Of a DNA stretch of 41,949 nucleotides, positions 22,670 through 32,277 are shown one piece after another. Origin of the DNA: a bacterium (lineage in GTDB: Bacteria; Armatimonadota; UBA5829); contig JAJFTD010000200.1 of the NCBI GenBank assembly GCA_021373255.1, positions 1 to 41,949 on the forward strand, in the 5' to 3' direction. Position 1 is the stretch's first letter, and every line of letters begins with the position of its first letter. The position numbers were made by a program, and so were the translations under genes. Below the pieces are notes generated by a model that was not told where the DNA came from, did not search any database, and worked only from the letters and a program-made list of their open reading frames with translations.

Positions 22670-23041
22670 ATGAGCTACGCAACATCAGCCGACATAACCA
22701 TATACACCGGCATAGCCGCAGATGTGCTGCCTGCCGATATAGACAGGCTCATAACCCGAGCATCTGAGATGATGGACGATATCACGCCAGTAAGTATCGA
22801 TCCTAACAATGCCGCTCACCTGGCGGCGGCAAAGAAAGCCGTCTGTGCACAGGTAGAGTTTTGGCTTGAGGTCGGAGAGGATCGGGATATAAGCGGACCC
22901 GTCGAGGAGTATACAGCAAGCAAGGTCACGATCAAGAATGGACAGGGTAGCAACCGTATTGCGCCTGCATATCTTGCGCCTCGTGCACGCAGGGCATTAC
23001 TCAAGGCAGGGTTGCTATATGCCGGGGCGGGTGTGAAATGA
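22670..23041 (+). CDS. Head-tail connector (adaptor, gp6-like)
   Basis: 123 aa. SYATSADITIYTGIAADVLP, then IDRLITRASEMMDDIT and a later helix with AAKKAVCAQVEFWLE match the HK97 gp6/SPP1 gp15 adaptor family: helical ring protein under the portal. First of five head-tail junction genes in canonical order. Overlaps the next gene by four bases. Confidence 0.75.
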   Translation: MSYATSADITIYTGIAADVLPADIDRLITRASEMMDDITPVSIDPNNAAHLAAAKKAVCAQVEFWLEVGEDRDISGPVEEYTASKVTIKNGQGSNRIAPAYLAPRARRALLKAGLLYAGAGVK

Positions 23042-23355
23042 GGTTACCGAGATCATCTTTGCGAGACTCGATGTCCATAGAGCCATTTGCTGGCAATACG
23101 GCCTATGGACCGAGATACGGTGCAATTACCACTGAGCCGTGTATATTCGAGCCGGGGTACAAAAAAATCACAGACAAGCTGGGAGCGGAGGTCGTGGCCT
23201 CCGCTTTTTGCATACTGGGCGCAACGTCGACCACCAAGACACAGGACAGGGTCACGAAAGACGGCCAGGTCTATGAGGTGATAGACGCTCAGCCGATACC
23301 AGTCAATGGCCGGGTCAGCCACGTAGAGGTCTACCTGAAGTCGATAGGGGGCTGA
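23038..23355 (+). CDS. Head closure (stopper) protein
   Basis: 105 aa, small beta-barrel pattern with YKKITDKLGAEVVASAFCIL, TKDGQVYEVIDAQPIP and HVEVYLKSIGG, plus the usual position after the adaptor. It would seal the packaged capsid and join the tail. Confidence 0.65.
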   Translation: MRLPRSSLRDSMSIEPFAGNTAYGPRYGAITTEPCIFEPGYKKITDKLGAEVVASAFCILGATSTTKTQDRVTKDGQVYEVIDAQPIPVNGRVSHVEVYLKSIGG

Positions 23356-23359
23356 GCGG

Positions 23360-23713
23360 ATGGGCGTCAGCGTAAAACTTAACTGGTATGGCGACCAGGT
23401 TACAAACGAGGTCAAACAGGCTGCTGCTGAGGGTTTGCTTCTTGGCGCAGAATATCTGCTTGAGGAAGCCAACAGAGTTGTCCCGCACGATCAGGGAACG
23501 CTTCAACGATCCGGCGAGGCCAGTGTAGACGAAGAGAACCTCGTGGCCGCTGATAGTTATGACACACCGTATGCTGTTCGTGTCTACGAACACCCTAACT
23601 ATAAGTTCCAGAATGGCAGGATCGGAAAGTGGCTGGAGGTCACTTACAACAAATACGGCAAAACCGCGCTCAAGATTGTGGCCGACACAATAGCGCGGAG
23701 AATGCGAGGATAA
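23360..23713 (+). CDS. HK97 gp10-like neck/tail-completion protein
   Basis: 117 aa. Family pattern: LLGAEYLLEEANRVVPHDQG, TLQRSGEAS, then YAVRVYEHPNYKFQNGR and ending with a basic helix (IVADTIARRMRG). Such proteins act at the head-tail interface. Position between stopper and tail terminator agrees. Confidence 0.75.
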   Translation: MGVSVKLNWYGDQVTNEVKQAAAEGLLLGAEYLLEEANRVVPHDQGTLQRSGEASVDEENLVAADSYDTPYAVRVYEHPNYKFQNGRIGKWLEVTYNKYGKTALKIVADTIARRMRG

Positions 23714-23716
23714 AGT

Positions 23717-24238
23717 ATGTCTACAAGTATCAATGTAAAAACGACGCTGAAAGTAGAGTCAAATTTCGTCAATGTGCTGAACGACGGAACCAACGTAACT
23801 GATGCTTTGAGCGCAAGTATACTCAGTGCCGCTGCATTGAGTAACGGTGCAGGTTCGGGCAAGGTACAGGTCCAGTGGCACGACAGGCGCACACTGGCTA
23901 CAACGACCAGCGAGGACATCGACCTGGCTGGAGTCCTGAGCAGTGCATTCGGCGTGGTGACATTTACCAAGATCAAGGCATTGATAATCAAGGTCAATAC
24001 AGTTACCACCGGTTACCGGCTGGAGGTTGGCGGAGCTGCTGCAAACGCATTTGCTTCGATGTTTGGTGATGTATCGGACACCGTAAAGGTGCAGGCAGAT
24101 GGCGTGCTTCTGTTATATGCTCCGGTCGACGGATATACCGTTACTGCCGGGACCGCCGACATCCTCAAGATCAGCAATCCGAGCGGCGGCAGTGTGAGCT
24201 ATGACATTATCGTCATCGGTGAGGGTTCGGTAGCCTGA
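23717..24238 (+). CDS. Beta-rich virion protein of unknown role
   Basis: 173 aa, Ala/Ser/Thr/Val-rich with alternating hydrophobic strands (NVKTTLKVESNFVNVLNDG, IKALIIKVNTVTTGYRLEV, GGSVSYDIIVIGEGSVA). It sits between gp10-like and tail-terminator genes and probably forms a surface or neck ornament. Not assigned to a family. One-base overlap with the next gene. Confidence 0.55.
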   Translation: MSTSINVKTTLKVESNFVNVLNDGTNVTDALSASILSAAALSNGAGSGKVQVQWHDRRTLATTTSEDIDLAGVLSSAFGVVTFTKIKALIIKVNTVTTGYRLEVGGAAANAFASMFGDVSDTVKVQADGVLLLYAPVDGYTVTAGTADILKISNPSGGSVSYDIIVIGEGSVA

Positions 24239-24654
24239 TGCTAGTCGCTGAGGCCGGAAAATATCTGCAGGCGCAGGGATTGGGTGTATTTGACGAGCAT
24301 GGCAGCACAGGTGACATCTACTGCGAAGTATTGCCGGACAAGCCCGATGACGTGATTATGGTCCGCTCGACAACCGGACCTGCGCCGGACAGCCGGGACC
24401 ATGACCAGCCGGACTTGCAGGTGATTGTGCGCGGTGCCGATATGCTGGCGACTCAGCAGCGGGCACAGAATGTATACGATACTCTGCACGGCTTCACAAA
24501 TGCCGTATTTGTGGACGGCGGCACGTGGATCGTGTTGTGCTACAGCCTGCAGAGCGGACCGGCTTATCTTGATAGAGATGAAAACGAACGCCATGAATAT
24601 TCCCTCAACTTTAGATTGAGGGTCAAGAACGAAAACAGGAGGCATTTGGTATGA
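24238..24654 (+). CDS. Tail terminator/completion-type minor capsid protein
   Basis: 138 aa. VIMVRSTTGPAPDSRD, DLQVIVRGADMLATQQRAQNV and YDTLHGF are typical of the family annotated as minor capsid protein from phage, which corresponds to tail terminators: one short sheet plus a long helix. The position directly before the tail-tube gene supports this. Confidence 0.7.
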   Translation: MLVAEAGKYLQAQGLGVFDEHGSTGDIYCEVLPDKPDDVIMVRSTTGPAPDSRDHDQPDLQVIVRGADMLATQQRAQNVYDTLHGFTNAVFVDGGTWIVLCYSLQSGPAYLDRDENERHEYSLNFRLRVKNENRRHLV

Positions 24655-25058
24655 GCACATATGTTGAATATGCTGCCGCCGGGTTTGTATTCAAAATCGG
24701 CAGCACTGTTATAGGTGGGTTAGACAAGTTTGCTGTTGGCACCGATGTGAAAGAAGCCGATACAACCACATTCGACGACCGGGGCTGTGACTCACACGTT
24801 GTGACCCGTCGTGGAAAGTCGCTGAAATTGACCGGCAAGCGTAAAGTTGACCCCCGCGATGCTGGACAGGCTGCAGTCGAGGCTCTGGCTGAACTTGTGG
24901 GTTATGCCGCCGAAGGCACGTTTGAGGTACTGGATTCTCAGGGTGATACACTTACCAAGTTTGTCGGCACCGTCAAGATGGATGATATCGGCGGCGGACT
25001 TGACGACTCTGCGAGTTGGGGCTGCGAAATCAAGCGCACAGGACCGGAGCTGAGCTAA
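24651..25058 (+). CDS. Major tail (tube) protein
   Basis: 135 aa. FKIGSTVIGGLDKFAV, KEADTTTFDDRG, VTRRGKSLKLTGKRKVDPRD and FVGTVKMDDIGGG fit the phage tail-tube fold with the characteristic TTFDD and GTVKxDDI signatures. It polymerises along the tape measure. Stop overlaps the chaperone start (TAATG). Confidence 0.82.
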   Translation: MSTYVEYAAAGFVFKIGSTVIGGLDKFAVGTDVKEADTTTFDDRGCDSHVVTRRGKSLKLTGKRKVDPRDAGQAAVEALAELVGYAAEGTFEVLDSQGDTLTKFVGTVKMDDIGGGLDDSASWGCEIKRTGPELS

Positions 25059-25444
25059 TGACAAAAAAATTCATTGACTTCGACGCATTCTTTGAGACTC
25101 AGGACGCGAAAGTAAATGAGCCTCTTTCTTTTGTCTTCAAGAAGAAGACCTATACTCTTCCGCCGCAACTCTCTGCGGCAGCCGGTCTGTTGATAGTGCA
25201 GCTCAAGTCCAAAGGCGACGGTGCAACTGTTGAGGTTGACGACCTAAAGCTCTTGATCGATGCCCTGATCGGGAAGGGCCAGGCGACTCAGCTCTTTAAT
25301 GATGGGGTTACATTGCCTCAGCTCGAAGAGATCATTAAGTGGATAACTGAGAATTATTTCCCTGCGTTGGCAGAGAACAATTCGAGCGACTCGGGAAACG
25401 TGAAGACCCCGGAGGCAGCCGGGGAAGTATCGACAACATCTTAA
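25058..25444 (+). CDS. Tail assembly chaperone, short form (gpG-like)
   Basis: 128 aa from ATG 25058; an open frame upstream to 25016 is the tail-tube shadow. Helical protein with KKKTYTLPPQLSAAAGLLIV near the N-terminus. Positioned between tail tube and tape measure, as all gpG-type chaperones. Contains GGGAAAC at 25393-25399 in the correct register for -1 slippage, so a fraction of ribosomes should make the longer product. Confidence 0.8.
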   Translation: MTKKFIDFDAFFETQDAKVNEPLSFVFKKKTYTLPPQLSAAAGLLIVQLKSKGDGATVEVDDLKLLIDALIGKGQATQLFNDGVTLPQLEEIIKWITENYFPALAENNSSDSGNVKTPEAAGEVSTTS

Positions 25445-25656
25445 AGCACTGGGCGCTGATAGAATCCGACTTTCAGCGTGAATATGGAATCGACCTTGAA
25501 ACGTCGCTACGGTCTCTGACCTGGCGACGTTTCCTTGTTTTGATGGGTGGGCTGTCCTCAAACTCCCGGCTGGTTATGGCTATGGCGCACGAGAGCAAGA
25601 CAGTGACGGACCCTAAAGCGGCTTCGGCTGCTCTGACGCGATGGGCAGGGAAATGA
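25351..25656 (+). CDS. T extension of tail assembly chaperone, made by -1 frameshift (gpGT)
   Basis: The -1 frame relative to gpG is open from 25351 to the TGA at 25654-25656 and has no usable start. From 25447 it reads HWALIESDFQREYGIDLETS, then WRRFLVLMGGLS, the classic T-domain pattern. The slippery heptamer G GGA AAC at 25393-25399 (lambda uses GGGAAAG) would join 114 residues of G to about 85 residues of T, giving a fusion of about 199 aa encoded by 25058-25656. The T domain recruits the tape measure. Confidence 0.82.
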   Translation, partial: ELFPCVGREQFERLGKREDPGGSRGSIDNILKHWALIESDFQREYGIDLETSLRSLTWRRFLVLMGGLSSNSRLVMAMAHESKTVTDPKAASAALTRWAGK

Positions 25657-25657
25657 T

Positions 25658-27490
25658 ATGGCTCTAAAAGTAGGCGAACTGTTTGGGACGTTGGGGCTGG
25701 ACGACTCCGGCTGGAATAGCGCGATAAAGTCGGCACACACCAGCTTGCAAAATATCGGCTCTGAGCTGAAGAACTTAGGCGGAATGCTCACGGTGGGAGT
25801 AACGTTGCCCCTGCTGGGTTTGGGCGGAGCTGCTATCAAAGTGGCCGGAGATATGGAACAGACGCGGATCGCGCTCACTACGATGCTTGGCAGTGCGGAT
25901 AAGGCCACCGCATTCATAAAAGATATTCAGCAGTTCGCCGCAAAGACCCCATTCGAGTTCTCTGGGCTGATCCAGAACAGCAAGCAACTTATTGCATTCG
26001 GCTACGAGGCCAATGACATTATTCCTATAATGACAAATCTGGGCAACGCAGTGTCCAGTGTCGGCGGTAACGGGGAAACCATCAATCGCATAATCATGCA
26101 ACTCGGGCAGATGAAATCTATCGGCAAGGCGAGTATGGAGGACATCAGGCCGATTGCAGAGGCTGGCGTGCCGGTGTTGCGATACCTGGCGCAGGGGTTG
26201 GGAAAAAGCCAGGCTGAAATAAGCAAGATGATATCGTTGGGCAGCCTTAGCGCAGAAGCGTTTATGGACGGACTTATGAAAGGTATGTCCAATGACTCCA
26301 AGCTCAAGGGCATGATGGATAAGCAAAGCAAAGGTCTGCTTGGGTTATGGTCTAATTTCAAAGATTGGCTATTCCAGACATTGGAACCGTTAGGTGAACC
26401 CCTTGCAAAAATCGGAAAGAATCTACTTACAGCCATACAACCTATTATGGCGATAGTTAAACGTATAGCCGAGGGTTTCGCAAAGTTGCCTACCGGTGTG
26501 CAGGCGCTTATTATCGGCTTCGTGGGCGCTGTGGCGGCTATCGGTCCCCTGCTGGTTGCTGTTGGTAGTGTCATATCCGCGATAACATCCATTGTTGCCG
26601 TAGCGCCCGCGATTGGGACAGCTATAGGCGCGGCTGTAGCGGCTGCCAGTGGTCCTGTCGGGTGGATAATAGCAGGCGTTGTAGCAATCGGTACGGCTCT
26701 GGTCTTGGCATACAACAAGGTCAAGCCTTTCCGGGATGCTGTGAACCAGGCGTGGTCGAGCATTAAAGAGGCTTTCAGCGGGCTGTGGGAGTCGGTGAAG
26801 AAGCTGCTGTCGGCGTTGTCGCCTGTATTCAATGTAATGAAAAAAATATGGGGGGCAGAAGCAAAAGTCGGATTGATGGCCATAGGCGCTACCTTAAAAA
26901 TCGTTGGCATAATTATATCTGGAATTGTCTCTGCAATCGCGTTAGGTATCGAAAAACTTATTGAATTAATAAGAAAGATCGGCACTGCAGTATTGGCTAT
27001 TTTAGCCACAATAAAGCCCCAAGCGCGGAGTTTATTTGAAACGTTGGCAACAGACGAAAAAAATGGATTTGGTGACTCTTTGGCAGGGATGCTAAAACGT
27101 TGGCAAGGCGCATTTAAGGCATTTGGAAGTGTCGGTAAAGCCACCGCAGACGAGCGCAAGCGCCAACTTGCCGAAGTTGCTCAAGCCGAGATCGACTCAA
27201 TAATGAAAGTCATCGAGAAGCAACGCGAGCAGGCCGAGGAGCGCAGGCAGCAACTGCGTGACGCGATGGGTTTCAAGGGAGTGACCGAACTCTGGCATAT
27301 GGCCATGGAAGCTGGGCTGAAGGGCAGCTTGGGTAAGGCTAAGGAATCAACCGAGGTCACAAAAGCGAACCTGCCGAACGCCAAAGAACTGCAGGATATC
27401 CGCGAGACACTCAAGCGACAGGAGAAGAACCAGACTGATCTGAATTCCCTTGTGCGCGAACGTTTGGGGGTGGTGACAGGTGTCGGTTAG
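25658..27490 (+). CDS. Tape measure protein
   Basis: 610 aa, starting two bases after the T frame stops. N-terminal family domain: GELFGTLGLDDSGWNSAIKS, GDMEQTRIALTTMLGSADKA, AAKTPFEFSGL, DIRPIAEAGVPVLRYLAQG. Middle contains several hydrophobic helices (about 285-360, 410-455; Ala/Ile/Gly-rich) and the end is a coiled coil (ALAEVAQAEIDS-type). It sets tail length; at about 1.5 A per residue this predicts a short siphovirus tail near 90 nm. Confidence 0.9.
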   Translation: MALKVGELFGTLGLDDSGWNSAIKSAHTSLQNIGSELKNLGGMLTVGVTLPLLGLGGAAIKVAGDMEQTRIALTTMLGSADKATAFIKDIQQFAAKTPFEFSGLIQNSKQLIAFGYEANDIIPIMTNLGNAVSSVGGNGETINRIIMQLGQMKSIGKASMEDIRPIAEAGVPVLRYLAQGLGKSQAEISKMISLGSLSAEAFMDGLMKGMSNDSKLKGMMDKQSKGLLGLWSNFKDWLFQTLEPLGEPLAKIGKNLLTAIQPIMAIVKRIAEGFAKLPTGVQALIIGFVGAVAAIGPLLVAVGSVISAITSIVAVAPAIGTAIGAAVAAASGPVGWIIAGVVAIGTALVLAYNKVKPFRDAVNQAWSSIKEAFSGLWESVKKLLSALSPVFNVMKKIWGAEAKVGLMAIGATLKIVGIIISGIVSAIALGIEKLIELIRKIGTAVLAILATIKPQARSLFETLATDEKNGFGDSLAGMLKRWQGAFKAFGSVGKATADERKRQLAEVAQAEIDSIMKVIEKQREQAEERRQQLRDAMGFKGVTELWHMAMEAGLKGSLGKAKESTEVTKANLPNAKELQDIRETLKRQEKNQTDLNSLVRERLGVVTGVG

Positions 27491-28310
27491 AGAACTTTTC
27501 AATGGCAACAGCGGACGCATTAAAGAAACAGTCAAGGGCTGCACCTGCCACAGGGAGTTTATCGGTCCGTGGGACGAGGTCTTTTTGGGCGCTCCGAAGA
27601 TCAATTCACCGCATCCGCTGTATCCGTATATGACGGTCAAAGAGAGGGAGTTCGTGCCAGAGGGTGCTCCTGTTCTCACAGGTTGGGGCAATCAGACCGA
27701 GCTTTGCCGGTGCATTCTTGATTACACGTTCGAGTATCAGCGGCCAAAGTTCGGCGATCCACCGCGGCTTTCCTGGAAAACAGAGTCGGAAGCACTGATG
27801 ACCGGTCAGGGTCGCGTATGGGATGACTGTGGTGAAGTGGTTGAGGCTACAGAGTTCAGTGCAGCGACGTCATTTACCATGATCAATTTCACTGCTGATC
27901 TGGCAGTGGTCGAGTTCCCAATCTCGACGATATTGGCATGTATAAACAAGGTCAACGATACGTCTTGGCAAGGCTGCGATGCAGGAACGGTCCTGTTCAA
28001 GGACTTCTCGGAACAGGCTGAATGGGACCCTGAGACTCAAGCGTGGTATTACCGTGCCCAGTATGAGTTTTTATGGCGATCTCGACCTCATAACGAGGTG
28101 TGGCGCGGACCTATCCCAAAACGGGACAGCACAGGTTATATTTTGTATTATCAAAATACTGATGCTGATGGCGACAATTACACAACAGATGCCACCAAAA
28201 CAGGGCATCCGGTGCCAAAAGGCGGGGTTGCGGGCGAGTGGGCTTGGACTTCGCTTACACCTGCAATTTACGAATCCGCTGACTTCTCACAACTGGTAAC
28301 AATCGTATGA
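27480..28310 (+). CDS. Tail tip protein, unassigned
   Basis: 276 aa, GTG start overlapping the end of the tape measure gene by 11 nt. Directly after the tape measure, the place of the distal tail (Dit-like) protein. Landmarks: CTCHREFIGPWDEVFLGAP, TFEYQRPKFGDPPRLSWKT, WYYRAQYEFLWRS, KGGVAGEWAWTSLTPA. Rich in aromatic and charged residues, beta-type. I do not recognise the family; structural role by position. Confidence 0.6.
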   Translation: MSVRELFNGNSGRIKETVKGCTCHREFIGPWDEVFLGAPKINSPHPLYPYMTVKEREFVPEGAPVLTGWGNQTELCRCILDYTFEYQRPKFGDPPRLSWKTESEALMTGQGRVWDDCGEVVEATEFSAATSFTMINFTADLAVVEFPISTILACINKVNDTSWQGCDAGTVLFKDFSEQAEWDPETQAWYYRAQYEFLWRSRPHNEVWRGPIPKRDSTGYILYYQNTDADGDNYTTDATKTGHPVPKGGVAGEWAWTSLTPAIYESADFSQLVTIV

Positions 28311-29578
28311 AGTTGGTCGATCTCAAAAACGGCGATTCGTGGGGCATGATTCCACGTGCTATAAACGCGCTCAACGATGCAATGCGCCAGCTTCAAAACG
28401 GCCGACCGGGTCCGGGATTGGCACGTGCTGCCGACGGGATGATTTACGTGCCTCAGAGGCAGAACGAACCCGTCAGGCAGGCGGCATCCTCGATATTCTG
28501 CGCCAAAATCACCGCCAATGACCCCGCCTATACATTCGCAGAGGTTACCTATGTTGACTCAGCCTGGACGGTCAAATCAGGCGGCAAGACCGGCACTGCT
28601 ATCAATATTGCAGAGGTGGCTGCTGAAAACGTCGAAAAAATACCCGTTGATTCGATAGTCGAAGTGCAGATATTTACATATGGTGGCACGAAATATTACA
28701 TCATCAGCCGCGATATAGGCGGGGGGTCGGGCGAAGAACCGCCTGCTCTTGCCGACCTGATCGAACTCGCCTCGACTCAGGGAACGCGTGATGAGGACTA
28801 CTGGCGTGCTGATCTGGGTCTGGCAGACCTGGCCTACAATATCGATAATATCACCCTGGCTGCAAAGCTGACCCAACTGCTGAATGTAGGCGGATTTGTA
28901 GGAGCGAGTGTTACACTCACAGATGGACCCGCGCCTGCTGATGTCACAATCGAATTTGTTGGAGCGTGGGATACTGTGCCGCTGTTGGTGGCCACAGGCA
29001 GTCTCACAGGCACTCCAGATGTTACAATTTCTCAGGTTGATTCTACTCATCAAAAAATCGATTTCGGCGGCAATGTTACAGGTGGAACGTTCTCGCTTAC
29101 GATGGGTGAATACACATTTGAGGTTATTGATTGGAATGTGACGAACGAAAACCTGCAATTAATAATATCAGGAATGCTGTCTGAGAATGAATATTCGGGT
29201 GATGTTTCCGTATCCGGCGGTCCATGTCCGGGCAGTGTAACGATTGAGTTTGAAGACGCAGAAGTGCCGTTGATGACGGCGGTAAACAGTCTCACAGGCG
29301 ATGTTACCGTTGCCGTCACGCAGATCGATACTACCCACCAAAAGGTCGATTTCGGCGGCACGATCACAGGCGGCACATTCGATCTGCTAATGCCTGGTCA
29401 CGGACAAGATCAGCCGATTCTGGTGAGGTATCTCACCGACCACAAATACGATAAGAGCAATCAAAAAATGACCTATCTGACAAGAAACGAGATAACTCGG
29501 AATGGTAAAACTACATTCATTGGTCCCGAGTCCGACCCTGAAACACTGGTGACAACCGCGGTGGTGCACCCAACATGA
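28307..29578 (+). CDS. Tail protein with two internal beta repeats
   Basis: 423 aa. Residues about 200-266 and 302-365 are two copies of one module: VTIEF..., then SLTG(TP)DVT(I/V)..., Q(V/I)D(S/T)THQK(I/V)DFGG, (N/T)(V/I)TGGTF. The duplication is probably immunoglobulin-like or a baseplate spacer. The N-terminal 150 residues (LKNGDSWGMIPRAINALNDA) may attach to the tail tip. The ATGA-type overlaps on both sides place it in one operon with its neighbours. Confidence 0.6.
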   Translation: MKLVDLKNGDSWGMIPRAINALNDAMRQLQNGRPGPGLARAADGMIYVPQRQNEPVRQAASSIFCAKITANDPAYTFAEVTYVDSAWTVKSGGKTGTAINIAEVAAENVEKIPVDSIVEVQIFTYGGTKYYIISRDIGGGSGEEPPALADLIELASTQGTRDEDYWRADLGLADLAYNIDNITLAAKLTQLLNVGGFVGASVTLTDGPAPADVTIEFVGAWDTVPLLVATGSLTGTPDVTISQVDSTHQKIDFGGNVTGGTFSLTMGEYTFEVIDWNVTNENLQLIISGMLSENEYSGDVSVSGGPCPGSVTIEFEDAEVPLMTAVNSLTGDVTVAVTQIDTTHQKVDFGGTITGGTFDLLMPGHGQDQPILVRYLTDHKYDKSNQKMTYLTRNEITRNGKTTFIGPESDPETLVTTAVVHPT

Positions 29579-32268
29579 ACGTAACTAAAGTGATTAGGGG
29601 CACCGGCACGATCTATTGTCATGCTGGTGGCAGGTATGAGGGCGAATTACCCCCCGACTATGGTTCGTATGCAGTTTATGTCGGCCCCTGTGGCTGCGGT
29701 ATAGTGCTGGCTGGATTTGCTGAAATGTCGCTGCGCTTCATATACCCTGGCAGCGGCGATGGAGTGATCGACTTACAAGGCATTTTTTACAATAACCAAG
29801 CGCAGATTGACACATTTACAACAGATGATATACCGCAGCCTCCCATACCGACAGTAGATGAAAATGGATGGGCGCCCCCATTCTCCTGGTCATGCACAGC
29901 ACAGGTGGAGATGACGTTGACGCTGAATATGACTAGAGCAATACAGCAGCTGGGAGCGGCGGAACAAAAAACGGATTTCCATCGCGCATATACGGATGAT
30001 TGGGCACCATATGACCGAACGCCCGCCGTAATTGGTCCCGTCTATACTCTATTGAGCGCCACCGTGACAGCGCATGTTACATGCGGATCATTCGAGTGGG
30101 ACCGCAGCTATGAGTTTGACCTGGACGATGTGCCGTGGCAGTTGTACCGATATGGTCTGAAGGCCGGATGGCAACTGGGCGGCAGTGGCGAAAACCCATA
30201 CGGGTTTTTTGACAATATGAGCGTCTTTTCCTGCGGCCTGAGCGGAATGCCCGGCACAACCTCAAAAACTCTGACAAGTGGCTCTTCCACACTGAGCTAC
30301 GGAGGGGGGTCGGTGCAGTTTATCTGCAATGGATCGGGAGCATGGACCGGCAGCCTGCTTGTGACGAAGGGCGCATATTCGGCTGGTTATGGCGGCACGA
30401 TAAAAAATATAGATGGGACAGTGCCCAATGTCGCTGCCAGCGTCAAGTCGATTGATGGCGCCACTGGTGATGCAGACGCAAATGGTGAGTTCGATATATC
30501 GCATCAATACGAGGGATATTATCAGGCATACATTGAGAGGTGGGATAACGGCAACCGGTCTTTGGAAACCGACAATGTTAACGACGTCGGACAGACATTT
30601 TCACCTGCAGATGATTGCGAGATGATCGTCATGAATGCCTGGATAAACAACTGCCGCGAGATGGGCGAGCCTGAGTTCCCTTGGAACATGGATGAGGGCG
30701 AGCAATATCCGAATACCGATGGTGAACATGATTATCCCGACTCATTTTATGGTGCATCGGATAGACGGCTAACGATGAAAACCGGCCTCGATGAACTTAC
30801 AGAGGCGCTGACAATCACTGTGCCCACGTCGAAAAATATCATAGAGCAGTTTGAAGGTCAGGGCTGGGAAGTCGAATCCGGGGCAGCAACCATCACGAAT
30901 ACGGACGATGGCATCCGAGTTGTTGTGACCGAAGCGCCCTGCAGAATAAAAAAATCTCACGATGTAACCCTCGCGGGTGGTCGATATGCAGACGTGTTGT
31001 TTACGACCGACAAAACGAATGACAAAGACAAGATCGACGTATATTTAGCGACCAGGCAGTTCCAGATCAGTCCTGACGACTATGAAATTGATCTGATCGC
31101 ACCTGCCGACATCGATATCCCTGCTGTCGATACGAGTCAAACAGCCTGGACCGGATCGCCGTCCTGGGGCTGGGGAATCCAAGCCGTAGGCGATATCGAG
31201 TTCGGCAATCTGCAGGCTGACAGGATATATATATTCAAATCTCTGACGCTCAAGCGCAAAAATCCGTTTTATGTTTTGGTGGACGGCGGAACATGCACGC
31301 GTACGACGGGCATGTCTACCGGTGCCAGCAATCTGGGTGGACCATACGCGCTCGAAGGCGACCCTAACTCAACATACTATAGCCGCACAGCTATGATAAT
31401 TGTTGACGGCATCGTGGCTGCCGAGATCATGGGGATGACGCACTATACAGGCGATATGGGCAACTGGCAGCACGTGCCGGAGGCTCTGTCGGCCACGAGC
31501 CGATATTATCCGAATGATGGGCTGGTAGAGTTTACCGTGGCTGAGGGTGCGGAAAATATACCGATCATCTACCTGAAACGTGGTCACTACGCATCCGAAA
31601 CCGGCAGCGATTCGATCTCACTTTCCACACAGGCTCAGGCGTCGAAATATGCATATCCCTTTAACGAAGGGAGTCCGCCTGCCGGATCAATCGAAAAAAC
31701 ATTGCGTGCACGACTGCTGTTGAGAGTGATATCCCGCGCAGGAGATGAGGTTGGCACGATAAAACTGCGCAAACGGGATATACCTGGCGGGGAAGTGCTC
31801 AGCGAGCAGTATTTGATTGCAAACGAGAGCGGCTTGTTCACTGCTGCGTTGCAGTGTCATACCACGAAACAGGCTGAGATCACATCTGTAACCGACTCGA
31901 CGCATTTTATAGTGTCCGGCCTGGACAAGGATTATACTGGCTACACTGTATATCTGCTGAGCGGGGCAGGCGGAACGGAGTATTACGGCTATCCCCAATC
32001 AAATGTTATAGCTGCTCATAACACCAACACCGGCGAAATAACGCTGGCGAATTCCTTGACAGGACCTCAGCCGGACGCGGGACAGGCGATATGGGTGCAC
32101 CTTGGTTATCAATACGACCTCGAATTCCCAGATGGATCATTGCTGTGTGATATCGAGGGCAACCTGCTGGCCGATCATGGGACTGGCGCACTGTTGGCCG
32201 GCGGAATCATAGGGGAAGCCATTGTTGCACCCCGCAATACGACATATATTACTGCTCTGGTGAGCTAA
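29575..32268 (+). CDS. Large tail-tip/receptor-binding protein
   Basis: 897 aa, the largest structural protein, last in the tail operon. Multi-domain and beta-rich. A segment near residues 277-320 (GGTIKNIDGTVPNVAASVKS, DADANGEFDIS) looks like a carboxypeptidase-regulatory-like beta-sandwich often found in adhesins. The last 50 residues (FPDGSLLCDIEGNLLADHG) are compatible with a compact tip. Probably binds or opens the host envelope. No catalytic motif recognised. Confidence 0.6.
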   Translation: MNVTKVIRGTGTIYCHAGGRYEGELPPDYGSYAVYVGPCGCGIVLAGFAEMSLRFIYPGSGDGVIDLQGIFYNNQAQIDTFTTDDIPQPPIPTVDENGWAPPFSWSCTAQVEMTLTLNMTRAIQQLGAAEQKTDFHRAYTDDWAPYDRTPAVIGPVYTLLSATVTAHVTCGSFEWDRSYEFDLDDVPWQLYRYGLKAGWQLGGSGENPYGFFDNMSVFSCGLSGMPGTTSKTLTSGSSTLSYGGGSVQFICNGSGAWTGSLLVTKGAYSAGYGGTIKNIDGTVPNVAASVKSIDGATGDADANGEFDISHQYEGYYQAYIERWDNGNRSLETDNVNDVGQTFSPADDCEMIVMNAWINNCREMGEPEFPWNMDEGEQYPNTDGEHDYPDSFYGASDRRLTMKTGLDELTEALTITVPTSKNIIEQFEGQGWEVESGAATITNTDDGIRVVVTEAPCRIKKSHDVTLAGGRYADVLFTTDKTNDKDKIDVYLATRQFQISPDDYEIDLIAPADIDIPAVDTSQTAWTGSPSWGWGIQAVGDIEFGNLQADRIYIFKSLTLKRKNPFYVLVDGGTCTRTTGMSTGASNLGGPYALEGDPNSTYYSRTAMIIVDGIVAAEIMGMTHYTGDMGNWQHVPEALSATSRYYPNDGLVEFTVAEGAENIPIIYLKRGHYASETGSDSISLSTQAQASKYAYPFNEGSPPAGSIEKTLRARLLLRVISRAGDEVGTIKLRKRDIPGGEVLSEQYLIANESGLFTAALQCHTTKQAEITSVTDSTHFIVSGLDKDYTGYTVYLLSGAGGTEYYGYPQSNVIAAHNTNTGEITLANSLTGPQPDAGQAIWVHLGYQYDLEFPDGSLLCDIEGNLLADHGTGALLAGGIIGEAIVAPRNTTYITALVS

Positions 32269-32277
32269 GGAGTATCA

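Noticed and set aside
26002-27159. Long minus-strand open frame (385 aa) opposite the tape measure gene
   Set aside because: Composition mirrors the Ala/Ile-rich tape measure codons and there is no ribosome site or family match. Antisense shadow.
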